Shown in pieces: positions 1 to 12,650 of a stretch of DNA of 64,000 bases. The DNA comes from Kryptolebias marmoratus (Eukaryota; Chordata; Actinopteri; Cyprinodontiformes; Rivulidae), in the NCBI RefSeq assembly GCF_001649575.2, contig NC_051447.1, forward strand, positions 1,485,026-1,549,025. Reading direction: 5' to 3'. Under the pieces are notes generated by a model. That model searched no databases and was not told the origin of the DNA. It worked only from the letters and a program-made list of their open reading frames with translations. The stretch's first letter is position 1. Every line of letters starts with the position of its first letter. The translations under genes were made by a program, and so were the position numbers.

Positions 1-544
1 TGTATATTCTGCTTCTTCTTGTTCATTGGAGATTGGCAAACTAAAGATACATTACCGCCACCCAGTGGTAGGTAAGGTAGACAGACTTTATGCGCAGGAA
101 AAAAAATTAAAACTTCCTTTCAGACGAATAACTTTGTGTCAAAAAAGAAAGTAATAGCACACATTCTTGTTTGTTTTCTTGCAGTCTCTTCCAAATCCAA
201 ATAAAGACAATTACAACCCTAATGTTTTGGAATGTGTATTCTGGCTGTGCTCAATCTATTATCTGTAGTCGATTTGTTGTGACTTGCTGTGTGGAGCAGC
301 CAATGAGATGTCAGGGTGTGTGGAGGAGCCACACAAGTCCTGCCCACTGAGTTTGACAGTTTTAATTATTTAATGACAACGCCTCGCACAGAAGCTATGA
401 AATAAATAAATATACTGTGAAATAATTAAATATATTATTAAATAAAAGTTTTCTTTAAAAGAACATTTAATTAAATTCACCATTTAAAAGGGTAGACTGA
501 ATTATTTATTTGCATATTTCATAATTTCATGACATTTAGTTTTT

Positions 545-765
545 TTTTTTTGGTTCAGTTGGCTGTGGCAGCCATCTTGAGTCTGGTTGATTCTAAAACG
601 GAATCAAGTGTAGATGTACACCTAATGCTTTCTTTCTGGGAGTTTCATTAAAATTCATTCAGTGATTCATCAGCAAACAGACAGATACAGCTTACACTAA
701 TTTCGTCTTCCTCCTTCGCCTTACGACAGTGGGCAATAAACACCAAAAAGATACTTGAAACTATT
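545..765 (+). repeat. dispersed ~200-bp module, copy a
   Basis: Matches the module seen many times in the window: TTGGCTGTGGCAGCCATCTT, then AATCA.GTGTAGATGTACA, GTTTCATTAAAATTCATTCA and a CTCCTTCGCCTTACG end. Probably a non-autonomous element of unknown class. Confidence 0.65.
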
Positions 766-849
766 TTTTTAAACAGAAGGTGGTAGTTACAGTTGTACGG
801 GTGAGGTCAAATTATAAAGAAAAGTTATTCTGACACATATTCTGTCCCA

Positions 850-1014
850 GTATGAGAGCAAACAGAACTGGAACGTTCCGCGCGCACACACCCACGTGGT
901 TTATTCAGCTACACGGTGACGTGTGTCTGTCTTTCCTAAGGCATGGTGTTCAGGATTCTTACAGCGAGCTTCCGGGTGTTGCCAGGTCTCCATCTGTCTG
1001 TCTGCTGAATGTAG
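850..1014 (+). other. b3gnt5: candidate 5'UTR exon of b3gnt5
   Basis: A stretch of moderate GC (ACGTGG, CGTGACG, TTCCGGGTG) ends at a good donor, GTAG|GTGAGT, with the GT at 1015. A good acceptor, TTCCCCTAG, follows at 2441-2449 ahead of the coding exon. B3GNT5 genes usually have non-coding upstream exons joined to one coding exon, so this pair is a plausible 5'UTR intron. No TATA box is obvious. This is inference from splice signals only. Confidence 0.3.
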
Positions 1015-2215
1015 GTGAGTCCAGCCGTGTTCCCGAGGGGGGCAGCTCTGTGAGGGTCGGTGGGATGGGGGTCTCCGCTGGTAGCTGTCTGTGTTCTGTT
1101 TACATTTGAGGAAAGCTGTTCCACCTTTAAACAAACTGAGCCTCAGAGCCTGTTTTTCTCTTGATCTGACAACTAACCTGTGCTTAAAATTAAGCCACTC
1201 CTGATGATGCTAACCTTTTTTTTTTTTTTTTTTTTAAAAAAAAAGCTTTATGTTAAAATAGTTTTGAATTAAACAATTTAAAAAAAACTTTCGAATGAGT
1301 CCAAAATCTTGTATTTGGGATAATTAATGTCCTGAATTTCTATTAAGCAATATGACAAGTTCTGACAAGTTATGATCTGTTGGCAAAATTTCACCTTTTT
1401 TTGGAGACTGTGATGAAATTTCCAGCAAATGTTCTTTGATAAATGTTTAGACACTTTTTCAGTGATTGGAAAAATATAATTCATTTTTTTAAATTAAATA
1501 ATGAGTAATAAACTTTATTCCCCTGAAAAATGGAGTTTGACACAACAATAAATAATATTGACATTATAATTTCATTACCATTTCCACATTCTGATGGTGA
1601 AAACAGTTTGTGCTGACGAATCAAACTGGTTGATGTTTGGACTAACAGTCTGTTGGGTTAGTGAAAAGGTTTTTTCTTCAGGAAAATCCAGCTGCTTTAG
1701 TTGGAGCAAAGGTTCAAAGCTATGCCTCAACTATCTCTCAGATAGAAAAGAAACAACTAGAAGGCAAATGGAATTCTGAGTACTATTCCAATTTATGATC
1801 AGCGCAAATCATATTATTCCAACCAGCTAGGCAAGAAAAATAGAATTTTTTGGGCATGGTCCTGCTAGGTAAAATTTTTTTTTTTTTAAATCACAAATTC
1901 AATGATTGGAATCAATATTGTTGTAGATTCTCAGTTATCCAAGACATGATAAATCCCAAACAACAACAACAGCAAAAAAGTAAATGGATTCTGTTCTTTA
2001 GTTAAAGATGTTTAGTAGCTGGATAATAACAGGAGAGTGTGGAGTTCCAAGCTTTAAACTGCGGGAGCTGCTCCGTTTATGCAGTTAAATTAAAATGCTG
2101 ATTAATCTCACTTCCCTCACTCCTGAGGGTTGCTGGAGTCTTTGTTTGCATGGTCCACAGAGAGATGTTTTGGTCATTTGTTTGTTTACTGGAGTGTGGA
2201 ATTGTAAAATATGTG

Positions 2216-2216
<1 letters not shown>

Positions 2217-2261
<45 letters not shown>
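2217..2261. repeat. (TA)n microsatellite
   Basis: About 22 TA units between mcf2l2/b3gnt5 non-coding sequence. It lies in the putative b3gnt5 5'UTR intron. Confidence 0.98.
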
Positions 2262-2263
<2 letters not shown>

Positions 2264-2449
2264 CAGACATTGTGTTGTCCTTCAAAGACTGCTAGACCCT
2301 TAATTAATATTTAATTTTTGGGTTCTTTCCAAATTAGATCAATGAAAAAAAATATTACAACTTCTAATTTCTAAACATGGTTCTCTACCAGTCTAATTTC
2401 TCTTGAGTATGTCACCCAAGTATAATTTTTTTTCTACTTTTTCCCCTAG

Positions 2450-2898
2450 GTGTCATCTAGCTCTTCAACAAACCCATTTTCAGTAACCTGAGTGATAAGG
2501 GAGATAGCGTTTCAGAAGACGAGTGAAACTAACTACATACTGGAGAGTAGAAAAGAAAGCAAAAAAGAATCATGTTGACTCTGTTTGCTGAAGAAAGAAG
2601 CTGAGCTTTGCTAAGAACTGGTTCCAATGGCCTAGTATGCTGGAGCTTTGCTTTTACTTCATAAAACACAAGGAAAACATCAGTAATGAAGCAAATGGTT
2701 GCTGAAAATTCTGAAAAAGGCCTTCGGGGCATGACAGTACTTAACGGCTGGCGAGACAGAAGGACAAGAAAAGACCAGAGATAGATGGGAATAAGGAAAG
2801 TCTCATGAGAAGCCAAGCCTGAGAGGAAGGAAGTAGGGCAGTCCACAGGATACATGCTGCTGCTGTTCAGACATCAATAGGAACAAGCAGTCATTGCA
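2450..2898 (+). other. b3gnt5: probable 5'UTR of b3gnt5 coding exon
   Basis: Sequence between the acceptor AG at 2448-2449 and the start codon at 2899. It contains short upstream ATGs (for example near 2571) and no long reading frame on the + strand. It may be leader of the b3gnt5 mRNA, but its extent is not proven. Confidence 0.35.
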
Positions 2899-4092
2899 AT
2901 GTTCATGACCTTCCGGCATATTCGTAAGTGTCAGTGTGTGCAGCTGCTGACCACAGGCCTGGTGCTCTGTGTGCTCATGGTCTGCTGGGAAGACCTGGAC
3001 CATCATGTAGTCAGCCACATAAGATCTTACGCTTACCGCTACCTGGTCAATAGATATGACTTCCTCAACTCGTCTCTTTTTGTTTCCTCCAACCATCGTC
3101 TCAGAAAGGATGGCCCCAGCAGTGCAAGTGGTGGTTTAGAGGGTTACTCTTACATCATTAATCATCCTGGAAAATGCAGAGGGGGGCCAGGGAAAGGTCG
3201 AGCCAATGTCCTCTTGCTTCTGTTTGTGAAATCCTCACCGGAGAACTTTGAGCGGCGTCAGGCCATCCGGAACACATGGGGCAACGAGAGCTTTGTCTGG
3301 TCAGAGCTTGGGATGAGTGTGAGGCTGCTGTTCGCCTTGGGGATTCATCCAGATGTTAGCCAAAGGTTCCAGGTGCAGGATGCCCTGAGGCAGGAAGACT
3401 GGGCCTACAGAGACCTAATCCAGCAGAACTTTCTGGACACGTTTCATAACCTTACAGTCAAACTGATCATGCAGTTCCACTGGAACCAGATGTACTGCCC
3501 TCAGGCACATTTTCTCATGACAGCAGATGATGACATTTTTGTACATATGCCTAACTTGGTGAAGTACTTGCAGCATCTCTTGAGAAGCCAGTCAGGGGCT
3601 AAGGATCTTTGGGTGGGACACATACACAAAGGAGCCCCTCCGGTTCGTCTTAAGAACAGCAAATACTATGTTCCTTATGATCTATACCCTTGGCCTTCAT
3701 ACCCGGACTACACTGCTGGAGCTGGGTATGTGGTTTCAGGGGATGTGGCTACAAAGATCTACCAGGCCACCCTCTTGCTGAACTCCTCCTTGTACATTGA
3801 TGATGTATTCATGGGAATGTGTGCAAAGGCCATGGGAGTCTCTCCCCAGGAGCATGTGTACTTTTCAGGAGAGGGCAGGGCTCCATACCATTCCTGCATC
3901 TATGATCACATGATTACATCACATGGTCATGCTACAGACGTGTGCTCACTATGGCAGCAAGCAATATACTCTACAGCATCCAGAAACTCCAGAGGATTTC
4001 TAGGAAACTTGTACTGCACTGCAGTGAGAGTGATGATTCTGTGTCGGCCATACTTCCAGAACACCTATTCTTGTGCAGCTGCTTTTACATAA
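2899..4092 (+). CDS. b3gnt5: lactosylceramide beta-1,3-N-acetylglucosaminyltransferase 5
   Basis: A complete 397-codon intronless coding region for a Golgi type II membrane glycosyltransferase of family GT31. The enzyme adds beta-1,3-GlcNAc to lactosylceramide, making Lc3Cer and starting lacto/neolacto glycolipids. Visible features are a short cytosolic tail, a membrane anchor at residues 14-30, and the stem phrase HIRSYAYRYLVN typical of B3GNT5. The catalytic domain starts near residue 102, with RRQAIRNTWGNE at 119-130. The DxD motif is TADDDIF (DDD at 210-212), followed by DYTAGAGYV near 270-277 and YIDDVFMG near 299-306. NxS/T sites are at N57, N129, N184 and N295. Human B3GNT5 is 378 residues; the extra length here is a Gly/Ser/Arg-rich stem around residues 63-101. 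The start was chosen because it gives a short tail before the anchor; Met3 is an alternative. A fish-specific paralogue letter cannot be assigned. Confidence 0.95.
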   Translation: MFMTFRHIRKCQCVQLLTTGLVLCVLMVCWEDLDHHVVSHIRSYAYRYLVNRYDFLNSSLFVSSNHRLRKDGPSSASGGLEGYSYIINHPGKCRGGPGKGRANVLLLLFVKSSPENFERRQAIRNTWGNESFVWSELGMSVRLLFALGIHPDVSQRFQVQDALRQEDWAYRDLIQQNFLDTFHNLTVKLIMQFHWNQMYCPQAHFLMTADDDIFVHMPNLVKYLQHLLRSQSGAKDLWVGHIHKGAPPVRLKNSKYYVPYDLYPWPSYPDYTAGAGYVVSGDVATKIYQATLLLNSSLYIDDVFMGMCAKAMGVSPQEHVYFSGEGRAPYHSCIYDHMITSHGHATDVCSLWQQAIYSTASRNSRGFLGNLYCTAVRVMILCRPYFQNTYSCAAAFT

Positions 4093-4202
4093 ATAATCTC
4101 TGGCTGACTGATGAACATTTTGTGTTCAAAGACAAAAAAACAAAAACAACCAGGGCCTCTTTCTTATGTTATAGAGCTTGTTTTGTCTGTATGTCCTTGT
4201 GC

Positions 4203-4208
4203 AATAAA
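4203..4208 (+). terminator. b3gnt5: polyadenylation signal of b3gnt5
   Basis: AATAAA lies 111 bases after the stop codon. A second AATAAA is at 4326-4331, so two alternative 3' ends are possible. A 3'UTR this short would be unusual for B3GNT5, so longer transcripts may exist. Confidence 0.5.
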
Positions 4209-4789
4209 GACCAGAGTTTTGTTGAACAAAAAAATGGTCTCTGTTTTAAGTCGTCAGCCTGATCAGCTTTCACTCTGTTTTACCTGTATGTCAAGCTTTG
4301 TTTACATGAGGAAGTATCAGGTCTGAATAAACACATCCACAGAGATTCTTCTCATTTTTTCACCTTTCATCTTCTGATAGGGCAGGGGTTCTAAAGCTTG
4401 TTCAAATCAGATCTCAAGAAAAGGTGAAAGGTCTTGAACAAGTAATTATAAGACAATCATTCAACCCTTCTTTTTAAATTTGTTTACAACTTACAACCAG
4501 AAGAAATGGTTGTATTTGCCTACAATTGGTGCTTGTGAACCTAAGTTGCTTGAAATTTTTACAGTAAAGATTTTTTAACTTAAGTTTTATTTTAAATTTT
4601 ACTTAAGCTTGATTACTTTTTATTCTTAAAATAAAATGCCTGTTTTTGCAAAAGATTAAACATATTTTAAAAACTGAACTTAAACTCAAAAAGACACTGT
4701 AACATCAAAATAATGGAGGTAAAAGCTACAGATGCCCTGGGTCCAAGGCCAAGGGAAGTAGGGGTGCAGTGGGTGCTGCAGCACTTCAA

Positions 4790-5509
4790 AATGTTCATGC
4801 TGAACCAAGATGGCTCCAAGAGCTGATCAGTTGCAGACAGGCATCATAAAGGGCTGATCTTTGACATGCGAGGAGTCTAGCTGCTTAGTTTGACTGTACA
4901 CGGTTGAAGAGTTGGAGCTCACAGACGGTTGTGACCTTGACCTTTGACCTTTTGACCTTGAACTCCTTAGCATGGATCCTTGACCCATGAGGGTTCTAGC
5001 TGTGATGTTTGACCTTTCTATGTTAAACGGTTGCCACGTTAGAGCACACACAAGTTTCAGTCTGTATTTCTTACCCCGCTAGCTTTGGCGGCTATCTTGA
5101 TATTTTGACTTTGCACTCAGTATGCAATAGGCCTCTGTCTCAGCTACTGCCTTGCTAAATTTCAGCTCCAAATGTCTAAAAATGACTGAGTTAAAGCTGA
5201 AAGAAAGTTTGATGATTACAAAATGGCCGACATTGGCAGTTATAGGCAAACATCATAAATGGCTAATCCTTGACACATGAGGAGTCCATCTGTGAAGTTA
5301 GAGCTTTCTGCTATAAACGGTTGCAGAGTTGGAGCTAATGGGCTGTTGTGATCTTGACTTTTGACCTTGTGACCTTGAACTCCTTAGCATGGCTCCCTGA
5401 CCCATGAGGGTTCTAGCTGTGATGTCTGACCTTTCTACGTTAAACGGTTGCCACGTTAGAGCACACACAAGTTTCAGTCTGAATTTCTTACCCCGCTAGC
5501 TTTGGCGGC
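4790..5509. repeat. ~417-bp tandem repeat (about 1.7 copies before the gap)
   Basis: Two head-to-tail copies are seen. The phrase AGAGCACACACAAGTTTCAG occurs at 5041 and at 5458, giving a period of 417 bases. Each copy holds a cluster of TGACCT direct repeats, then TTAAACGGTTGCCACGTTAG and CCCCGCTAGCTTTGGCGGC. The second copy runs straight into the N gap at exactly the same phrase, so the array probably continues in the missing sequence. Confidence 0.8.
4932..4964 (-). promoter_or_regulatory. cluster of AGGTCA-type half-sites
   Basis: Four perfect TGACCT hexamers at 4932, 4938, 4945 and 4953 are spaced by 0, 1 and 2 bases, followed directly by TGAACT at 4959. On the - strand these are AGGTCA half-sites, the core recognised by class II nuclear receptors (DR0, DR1, DR2). 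The neighbouring repeat copy keeps the same spacing, with two of the four half-sites mutated, near 5347-5375. That it binds receptors is inference only. Confidence 0.35.
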
Positions 5510-5809
5510 NNNNNNNNNNNNNNNNNNNNNNNNNNNNNNNNNNNNNNNNNNNNNNNNNNNNNNNNNNNNNNNNNNNNNNNNNNNNNNNNNNNNNNNNNNN
5601 NNNNNNNNNNNNNNNNNNNNNNNNNNNNNNNNNNNNNNNNNNNNNNNNNNNNNNNNNNNNNNNNNNNNNNNNNNNNNNNNNNNNNNNNNNNNNNNNNNNN
5701 NNNNNNNNNNNNNNNNNNNNNNNNNNNNNNNNNNNNNNNNNNNNNNNNNNNNNNNNNNNNNNNNNNNNNNNNNNNNNNNNNNNNNNNNNNNNNNNNNNNN
5801 NNNNNNNNN
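5510..5809. other. assembly gap, 300 N
   Basis: Exactly 300 N, likely an estimated or default gap size. It lies inside the 417-bp tandem repeat. Reading frames drawn through it are meaningless. Confidence 0.99.
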
Positions 5810-7320
5810 TAAGGAGCACAAAATGGCCGAATGAATATTAGCAATGAATGAGTTTCATTAGCAGGATGACTTAGCAATAAGCAGGCCTGTGTATTAGCAA
5901 CGCCTAATACACACTATTGAACAAAGCTGAATGTACACACAGAGAAACCCACACTGAGTCTGTGTGATGTCATCAGAGGTCAGCCTGTGTGTTCTATTAC
6001 CATGGTAACGCAGCAGGTGTGCAGTTAGAGAAGGCAGAAAGTTTTTGTGCTAAGTACATGCCGAACAAACAGCCACTGTCCAAAAACTATACAAGATATC
6101 AAAAAGCTGCTTTGCTCAGTAATAGTTGAATGTCTTATGTGTGGCTGAAACTTTAAATGGCGTTTCTAGGTTGAAGTATGCTGTCGTAGTGAGCTTTCAA
6201 AAAAAATTAAGAGACTGATTTTTGGATCGATCTGCAATGTATTTCAATGAGAAACAAAGTTCTGAAACAGGTAAAATTACATGCCGAACAAATAGCCGCT
6301 GTACAAAAACTATAGGACGTATTGAAATAATTCTTGGACCGTGAGCGAAAGGAGAGATTGGTTTTCATTACTTTAAAATTTCACATTTCTACAGTGCTTT
6401 GTGTCCAAGATATGACGAGTTAAAAACATCCCTCAAGCCAACTCCGGCAAGACGGATTTCAAAGAGAGGACAATGGTAAGAAATAGGAGATCTTCAGGGA
6501 CCACTCGGCCTTCTGGGGCCATTTGACAGAAAACTATAATACCTACAGGAAAAGTAAACACATTGCCTGAAAGAAGACAAAAATGCCATTTTGTTCGTGC
6601 ATCATAAAAGATGTGGGTGTAGGAACAGTTTATTCGCTAAGAAATGTGTTGTGCTCAGACAGCTCCACACTCTAGCTCGTTAGTCGGGTTAGTGTAACTG
6701 CCAAAATTTCACGAAAATTCCCAAATTTTGGCGTGTTTTTTGGCGTTGTAACACGAAACGCCAATAAAAATAATAGCCCTCATGCCAATACCGAGCCGGT
6801 CATTTTGATATAAAATTTGTGGGGGTTCCCTGGGATCAGTTGATTACTTTGTCCTTTTCCAGTTTTTGCAGGTGGTGTGTGATCATTTTACTACAGATTA
6901 TATTTTGGGGAAGACATCTCATGTTTATATGAGCTGAGAGTCATCCTCAACACATACTATACTCTGAGAATCAGTACATCATGTGAAACATGTAGATGCT
7001 CGGATAGCTGTGGCAAATTAAAAAAAAAAAAACATTAAAAAAAAAATTTAATTTAAAAAGCCAGTGGCCTGAATAAAAACAACTGGTTCAAATTGAACAG
7101 AATTAAATATTATGATGCAGGGAAGCCAATGTTCCCATAAGGGGAAAAAAGCCAACATCACAACTTCTTTACCATTATGCATCTTTTCAGCCTGGTTTTA
7201 TTGCAGTCAATCTCTCTTCTGACTTCAAATAGTGTATAAATATCTTACCAGATAATCAGTGCTGTACAAGTTGCACAAAATTATTTTAGTAACAATGGTA
7301 TTTTCAGAAGGGAATCATAG
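5810..7320. other. non-coding, dispersed repeat sequence
   Basis: No exon could be supported. The phrase CATGCCGAACAAA(C/T)AGCC occurs at about 6058 and again at about 6280, showing an internal duplication. The style (AAAATGGCCGA, GATGTCATCAGAGG, CCATGGTAACG) suggests an old non-autonomous element. The DH-domain exons of mcf2l2 that should follow exon 15 were looked for here and not found. Confidence 0.4.
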
Positions 7321-7359
7321 GAATGTGTGTTACCTGCTGAAGCCCAGTTGTGTGGTTAC

Positions 7360-7448
7360 CTGCGTCTGTTGGAGAGACTCTCTTCACTCTCATTAGACAC
7401 TTTAACATAGGTGGAACCTCCCTGGCTTTCCTCATGCATCACCTCAAT
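7360..7448 (-). CDS. mcf2l2: mcf2l2 coding exon 15 (last in window)
   Basis: 89 nt, acceptor GTGTCACAG, donor GTAACC. It codes an acidic, Ser-rich linker starting [20 protein letters not shown] and ending in phase 2 with SNRR. Conservation is low; support is splice sites, frame and position just before where the DH domain is expected. Confidence 0.7.
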
Positions 7449-10400
7449 CTGTGACACACACACACACATCAAAATATTAACAGTTCTATGATTTTTGCTA
7501 TTATGAAGAGATCACACACTCAAAAAACAATTTCTTGTTTTAGTGTTTTGTCCATGTAAAGATGGGTTTTATGCAGATATCATTTCCAAATATTTGTTTT
7601 CAGGTGGCTATCAGCACTGGTAAATACATCATTTAACCTACCCCATTATTAAATCTCTGTGATATGTACATGGATAGATGTGCTGATGCCATTTACTTTT
7701 ATTCTTACTGTTTTTTGTAGATCAGGGAAATAGGTGCAATTATTGTTTTATCCTAAATTGAAGTTTTAATAAGAAAAAATACAATATCTGAAAATGAATA
7801 AAAACAGGTATTTTAGTTGGAATAAGAAACTAAGTTATTTTACAATAGAATCTTGCAATCTGCAGCAGGAGAGTGTTAAATTTAAAACATTCAGTACAGC
7901 ACTGAGAACAAAAACTCATACCTTATTATCACTCACAGCTAAAGTTGAAAAAAACAAAAGGTTTTTGCATGCGTGTGTGTTTGTTTGTGTCATCAGCAAA
8001 AATATCTTACTAATCACCAATTGGATTTTCATGAAACTTTCAGATGGTAATCACTGAATGTACATCCATAACCCCAATTCCAAAAATGTTTGAATCCATC
8101 CATTTTCTTTACCTGCTTCTCCTTTCTGGGTCACGGGGAGCTGGTGCCTATTTCCAGCCAACAATATGCGAGAGGCGGGGGACACTCTTCTGGTCGGTGC
8201 AGTAAATTGTTTGCTCGTGGAATCTTTTGATGCACTGGATTTATTTGACTTTCGCACAGTTTTACATACTAGTACACAAACACTCTTGATACCTTTGTTT
8301 TTTTACTATTGCATTGTGCTTGAGGCACCTTTTGTCTTTCAACACTTCTTGCTTGTTGTTTTTGGGTCTGATAGTTCTAACTAGTATTAGCTTAGCATGA
8401 CTTCTGGTTCTCCCAGCTTCTCCTGTCCTCACTTGCTCTGTGTGTTAGAGGTTTAGTAATTCCTCTGACTTTAGTGATAATGATACATGTAATAAATGTA
8501 GTCTTATGGTAGCTTTGGAGGAGAGGCTGTTGAAACTGGTAGCTCTGCTCAAAGCTGGTGAAAAGCCATTAGCTTGCCAGATCCTTTTAGGCAGTGTGGA
8601 GCCACTGACAGTAGCTCCCATTCGTGGTCCTCCAGCAGACCTTGAGCAGCTGGAACCCCAATCTGACTGGGTGAGTAAGCATAGTGCCTAGACTAAGCCC
8701 CCAATTCACCACCAACCTATTCACATTTCAAACTGATTTATCTAACTCAGCAACAAACCTGCTGAGAAGCAGACTCTGGTAATTGGCAGCTCCATTGTCC
8801 CAAATGGGGCAATACGGACTCCAGCAACCATAGTCAAATGGATTCTATGGGCCAGAGCAGGTGATATTGAATCCTACCTGAAACTGCTGACTAACACTAA
8901 AGTTAAATACAGTAAGATTGTTGTTCTAATTTGTCGTAATGACACCCTGTTGTGCCAATCGGAGGTCGCTATATGTGACAGTTTGCTATGAGGTGTGCTG
9001 TGTATGCTGTGTTTGCTTTTCACCAAACATGGTGCTTTATATTTTGGGTAAACATCGCTACCTTGATCTCATCTGTTTAAACAATGCCCAATCCTGAGCA
9101 TCATGTCTTCCAAGGTCAGCGATGAGAATGAGTGATAATTTAATGTAATTTGAAATTACTGAGTAGAAAATATAAACAATAAGATATTTTATTTTAACAT
9201 GTCCCTAAATTTAATAATACGATATCAAAGTACCTTGATGCCTCCTTTGGCCTTACGTATGTTCTTCTTTTTGTTGGGGTCAGCTTCAATTTGCTGCCTA
9301 GCACTGCTGGAGTTATCTGGAGATCTGCGAACAAGGGCTGAAACAAATAGGAAGAAAATTTGATTTCAATAGTTACAATCACAATTACCATTACCTGCAT
9401 AAAGGCCTTATAGATGACCTCAAATAGTGCATGGACAGACCAGGCTGTTTTTCAGCACAAAAACAAGTTTTTACAGCCGTGAGGGTAACATACAACAAAT
9501 ATTTAAACTGTTTGAACATGATACACACACTTGTTTCACCTTATTTTCATAAATTAGATTTTAAACATTCAGCTCACTCTGTTGGCTCCCTGTGGTCCTG
9601 GGGGGAGTCTTCTGTGAAGGCCGTTTTGGAGATGACTCAGGTCGTGGGGCAACAGGCTGAATAGGTCTTGGCTGTTTAGCTGACAGTCTCTTCAGGCTAA
9701 CATGTCGCTTCTCAAACATCTCTTGAACGTCCTCCAGTCGCTTTAAAGCCTTCGCAACGCTGCCCTGCAAGTGTAAAACACAGGATCATTCGTTTTCCTT
9801 CATCTGAAAAGGATTTATCCAATATTATTCTATGTAATTTACCTTTACATCCTCAGATAAGACCACCTCAAACTGGTTGTGAAGGTTTCTTAGTTCTGTT
9901 AGTTGGTTCTTTTCTGCTGTGTCCAGAAAGTTCTCAATATCTGTTAAAGCTGATTCGGCCCCTTCCTGAGACTGACACTTATCTACAGCTTGGGAAGCCA
10001 GCAAGTAGATGCCAGACTCACACCACTGGTTAACCTGTACACAGAAACAATATCAAACAGGTTAGGACAAGATTACTCTGTAAAATCAATGGGTTTTCAC
10101 AGTGACACAGTGTAAGGGTCACATTTTTATGGGCTATAAAAATACAAACTTAGGAGCAAAATACAAATAGGCAGACAAAGAGAAGCAGGAAGTCAGACCA
10201 CAGAATTTAGTAAGGCTGCAGCAAAATAAATGTGCCTATTTTCTTGTATTTTTTCTATAATTTTTGAGTTGCCAACTAGTCTCCAACTAGTTGAAGCCCA
10301 GTGATTTAATAGTTTAAGAAAACAGTGAGTGATAAGTCTACATTGGTTTGGAGCATGCACAAACCTATTATAACAAGGTTGTGGTGGTTCATTATCATGG

Positions 10401-12615
10401 TGGCAGTGTATCAGGGTCCTAGCTGAAGAATGGAGGAGTGCAGTGGTAGCATATCCAAAAGTTGGGGCCTGTGCTCAGCAGCTCGTTGAGAATTTGAAGC
10501 AGGACTGGTCACACTGGCCTCATGTCTAGGCTACAGCCATGTTAGTGATAAGGTCATGAAAACAATCTAGCGCAGAAGTGATACCCATGGCAGTAGCAAT
10601 GTTCTAGCACACACATTGGCATCTTATGGCCTGCGGGCCACATTCTGCCCGCTAGCTGTCTCTATCTAGCCTGAAGGGAGCAATTAAAAATCAAATATAA
10701 ATCACTTTGCAAGGACAAGTTTTAAGTCTCGTCCCTTCCATATAAATAAACAGGACATTCACCCTTGATTAAAAATAAAAATACACCTTGGATAAAGTTA
10801 GTTAGGTGTTGGCTCCTGTTGATTCACATAGCACTTGCCTCACTGCCTTATATTCCAATATTAATTTTTCTAAACATAAAAAGTTCAAGGGGTATGATTA
10901 CCTTGTCAATGCCCATGTGTATCTGCAGGGATTTGGACAAAATATCAGACTTCTTCTTGGCCTCATTGTTGAAGTTATCACAGACCCGCCGGAGCTCCAC
11001 ACATTTGGGTCGAATAGAGTCCACAGCATAGTGGTTGCTTTGGATGAGCTGGTCACCATGCAGTGCATGGAGCTGGGCCTTTTCTACCGTGGCCTGGAGG
11101 AAAAGCAATTTAGAAAATATGTTAGCGTTTCATTTTGTTTACATCTATTCATCCAGGTGTCAAATATATCTGATAAATTAGTTTTCTGTTTAACGAAGCA
11201 CTGCTTGGTATATACTTTAATTTAACATTCAATAACTGAGTTGTAGATGGGGCTAAGACAAGCTAAGCGCTAACACTTTAATGTTGTAAGGACAACAACA
11301 GATATTACAAATTAACCAAAAAGTAATAAAACTAACTGCTGTTTTTGAAAATAAGATTCATTGCTCGGTCTTCTGATATGTTATCCTGAGGAGGTAACAG
11401 AATTGTTATGTATAGCTCAAACTAGTCTGCTAGTTTCCTTGTCCTTTATGTTGACAAGCAAGCTTTGTTTAAAAAGGTCCTCTCTTACCACCTTAGGTTA
11501 ATGTAGTATGACATAGCATCCATTTTTGGATCAATATTCACCTGGACATTAAGGAAATCATTTGTCCTGTTTCACCAAGATATTTCTTTCTTTCTTTTAC
11601 TCTCCATGTTTGTATTTACAATTATTGATGTCATTAACCTGAGTTTTTCTTTGTTTTCTTCTCATAGAAACTACATCTGGACCAGTCGTTCTGTGTTTGT
11701 CTGTGCCTTTTTCCTGTCCTCTTAAACCACCATGGGTTGAGGCAGATGGCCACTCGCCTGGTTCTGGTTCCATTTGAGTTTTTTTCGTAAAATGTGTTGT
11801 TCTTTTTTTACTGTCTCCAATGTGCTTGTTCAGAATGAGGGATAGTGAAAAAAATGAAGATTTGACACAATCTGCTAGATAAATAGAAAGGTGTTGCCAA
11901 ATAGCTTTTTATAATGCTACGTATTATAGCATGTTTTGTATTATAATAAAAATTGAATTGAGTGTAATTGGAATAAAATCTGGATCTGATCTGAATTAGA
12001 TTTAAGATTTAGACTTGTTTTTCTTTTGTACAGTGCTTTGAGACAACTTTTGCTGTGAATTGGTCCTATATAAATAAACTGAATTAATTTAAAACTACTG
12101 CTACTTGTGTTGTTCTTTAAATTATTTGATTAGTTAAAACTCAACAATAAAAATTTTATATGGACTGATAACTTTACCTGAATATGAAATGAAAATACAA
12201 TCAGTTTACTACCTTTTATGTAAGCGTTTCAAACTTTTCAAAAAGATGGAAAGCCTGTTTGATTTTGTTGCAGAACTTTGTGTCTCTCTCTTTTTTCTTA
12301 AGTCTTTGACATTTTATCTGGCATAAACAACAGAATTTTTAACTTTTTCGTATCTTGTATATTGTTGACACACCTGAGCTTTCTCCTCCAGAGTTTTCAG
12401 ATCTTTCAGCAAGTGTTCCACTCTGGCTACACAATCCCCAGTATCAGGCAGGTTCTTCAGGCTGTCCATCAAAGTGTCAAGACACACCTTGACCTAAAAA
12501 AGCAAAGATGGAAGAAGGACAAAATGTCCCATATTTATTCATACTGTATTTATAATACACACAAAACATAAGGTCTAACCAGAAGATGAAGGTAGACAAT
12601 TATGTTCTTAAACCC

Positions 12616-12650
<35 letters not shown>

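Noticed and set aside
852..1134. 85-codon + frame and overlapping - frames
   Set aside because: No family motif. The region is better explained as a possible non-coding leader exon.
2085..2295. Frames with (Tyr-Ile)n on both strands
   Set aside because: Translation of a (TA)n microsatellite. The same applies at 45799-46006.
3942..4326. Frames overlapping the 3' end of b3gnt5
   Set aside because: Shifted-frame shadows of b3gnt5 and its 3'UTR.
5474..5877. 100-130 codon frames across 5510-5809
   Set aside because: They are made of N and carry no information.
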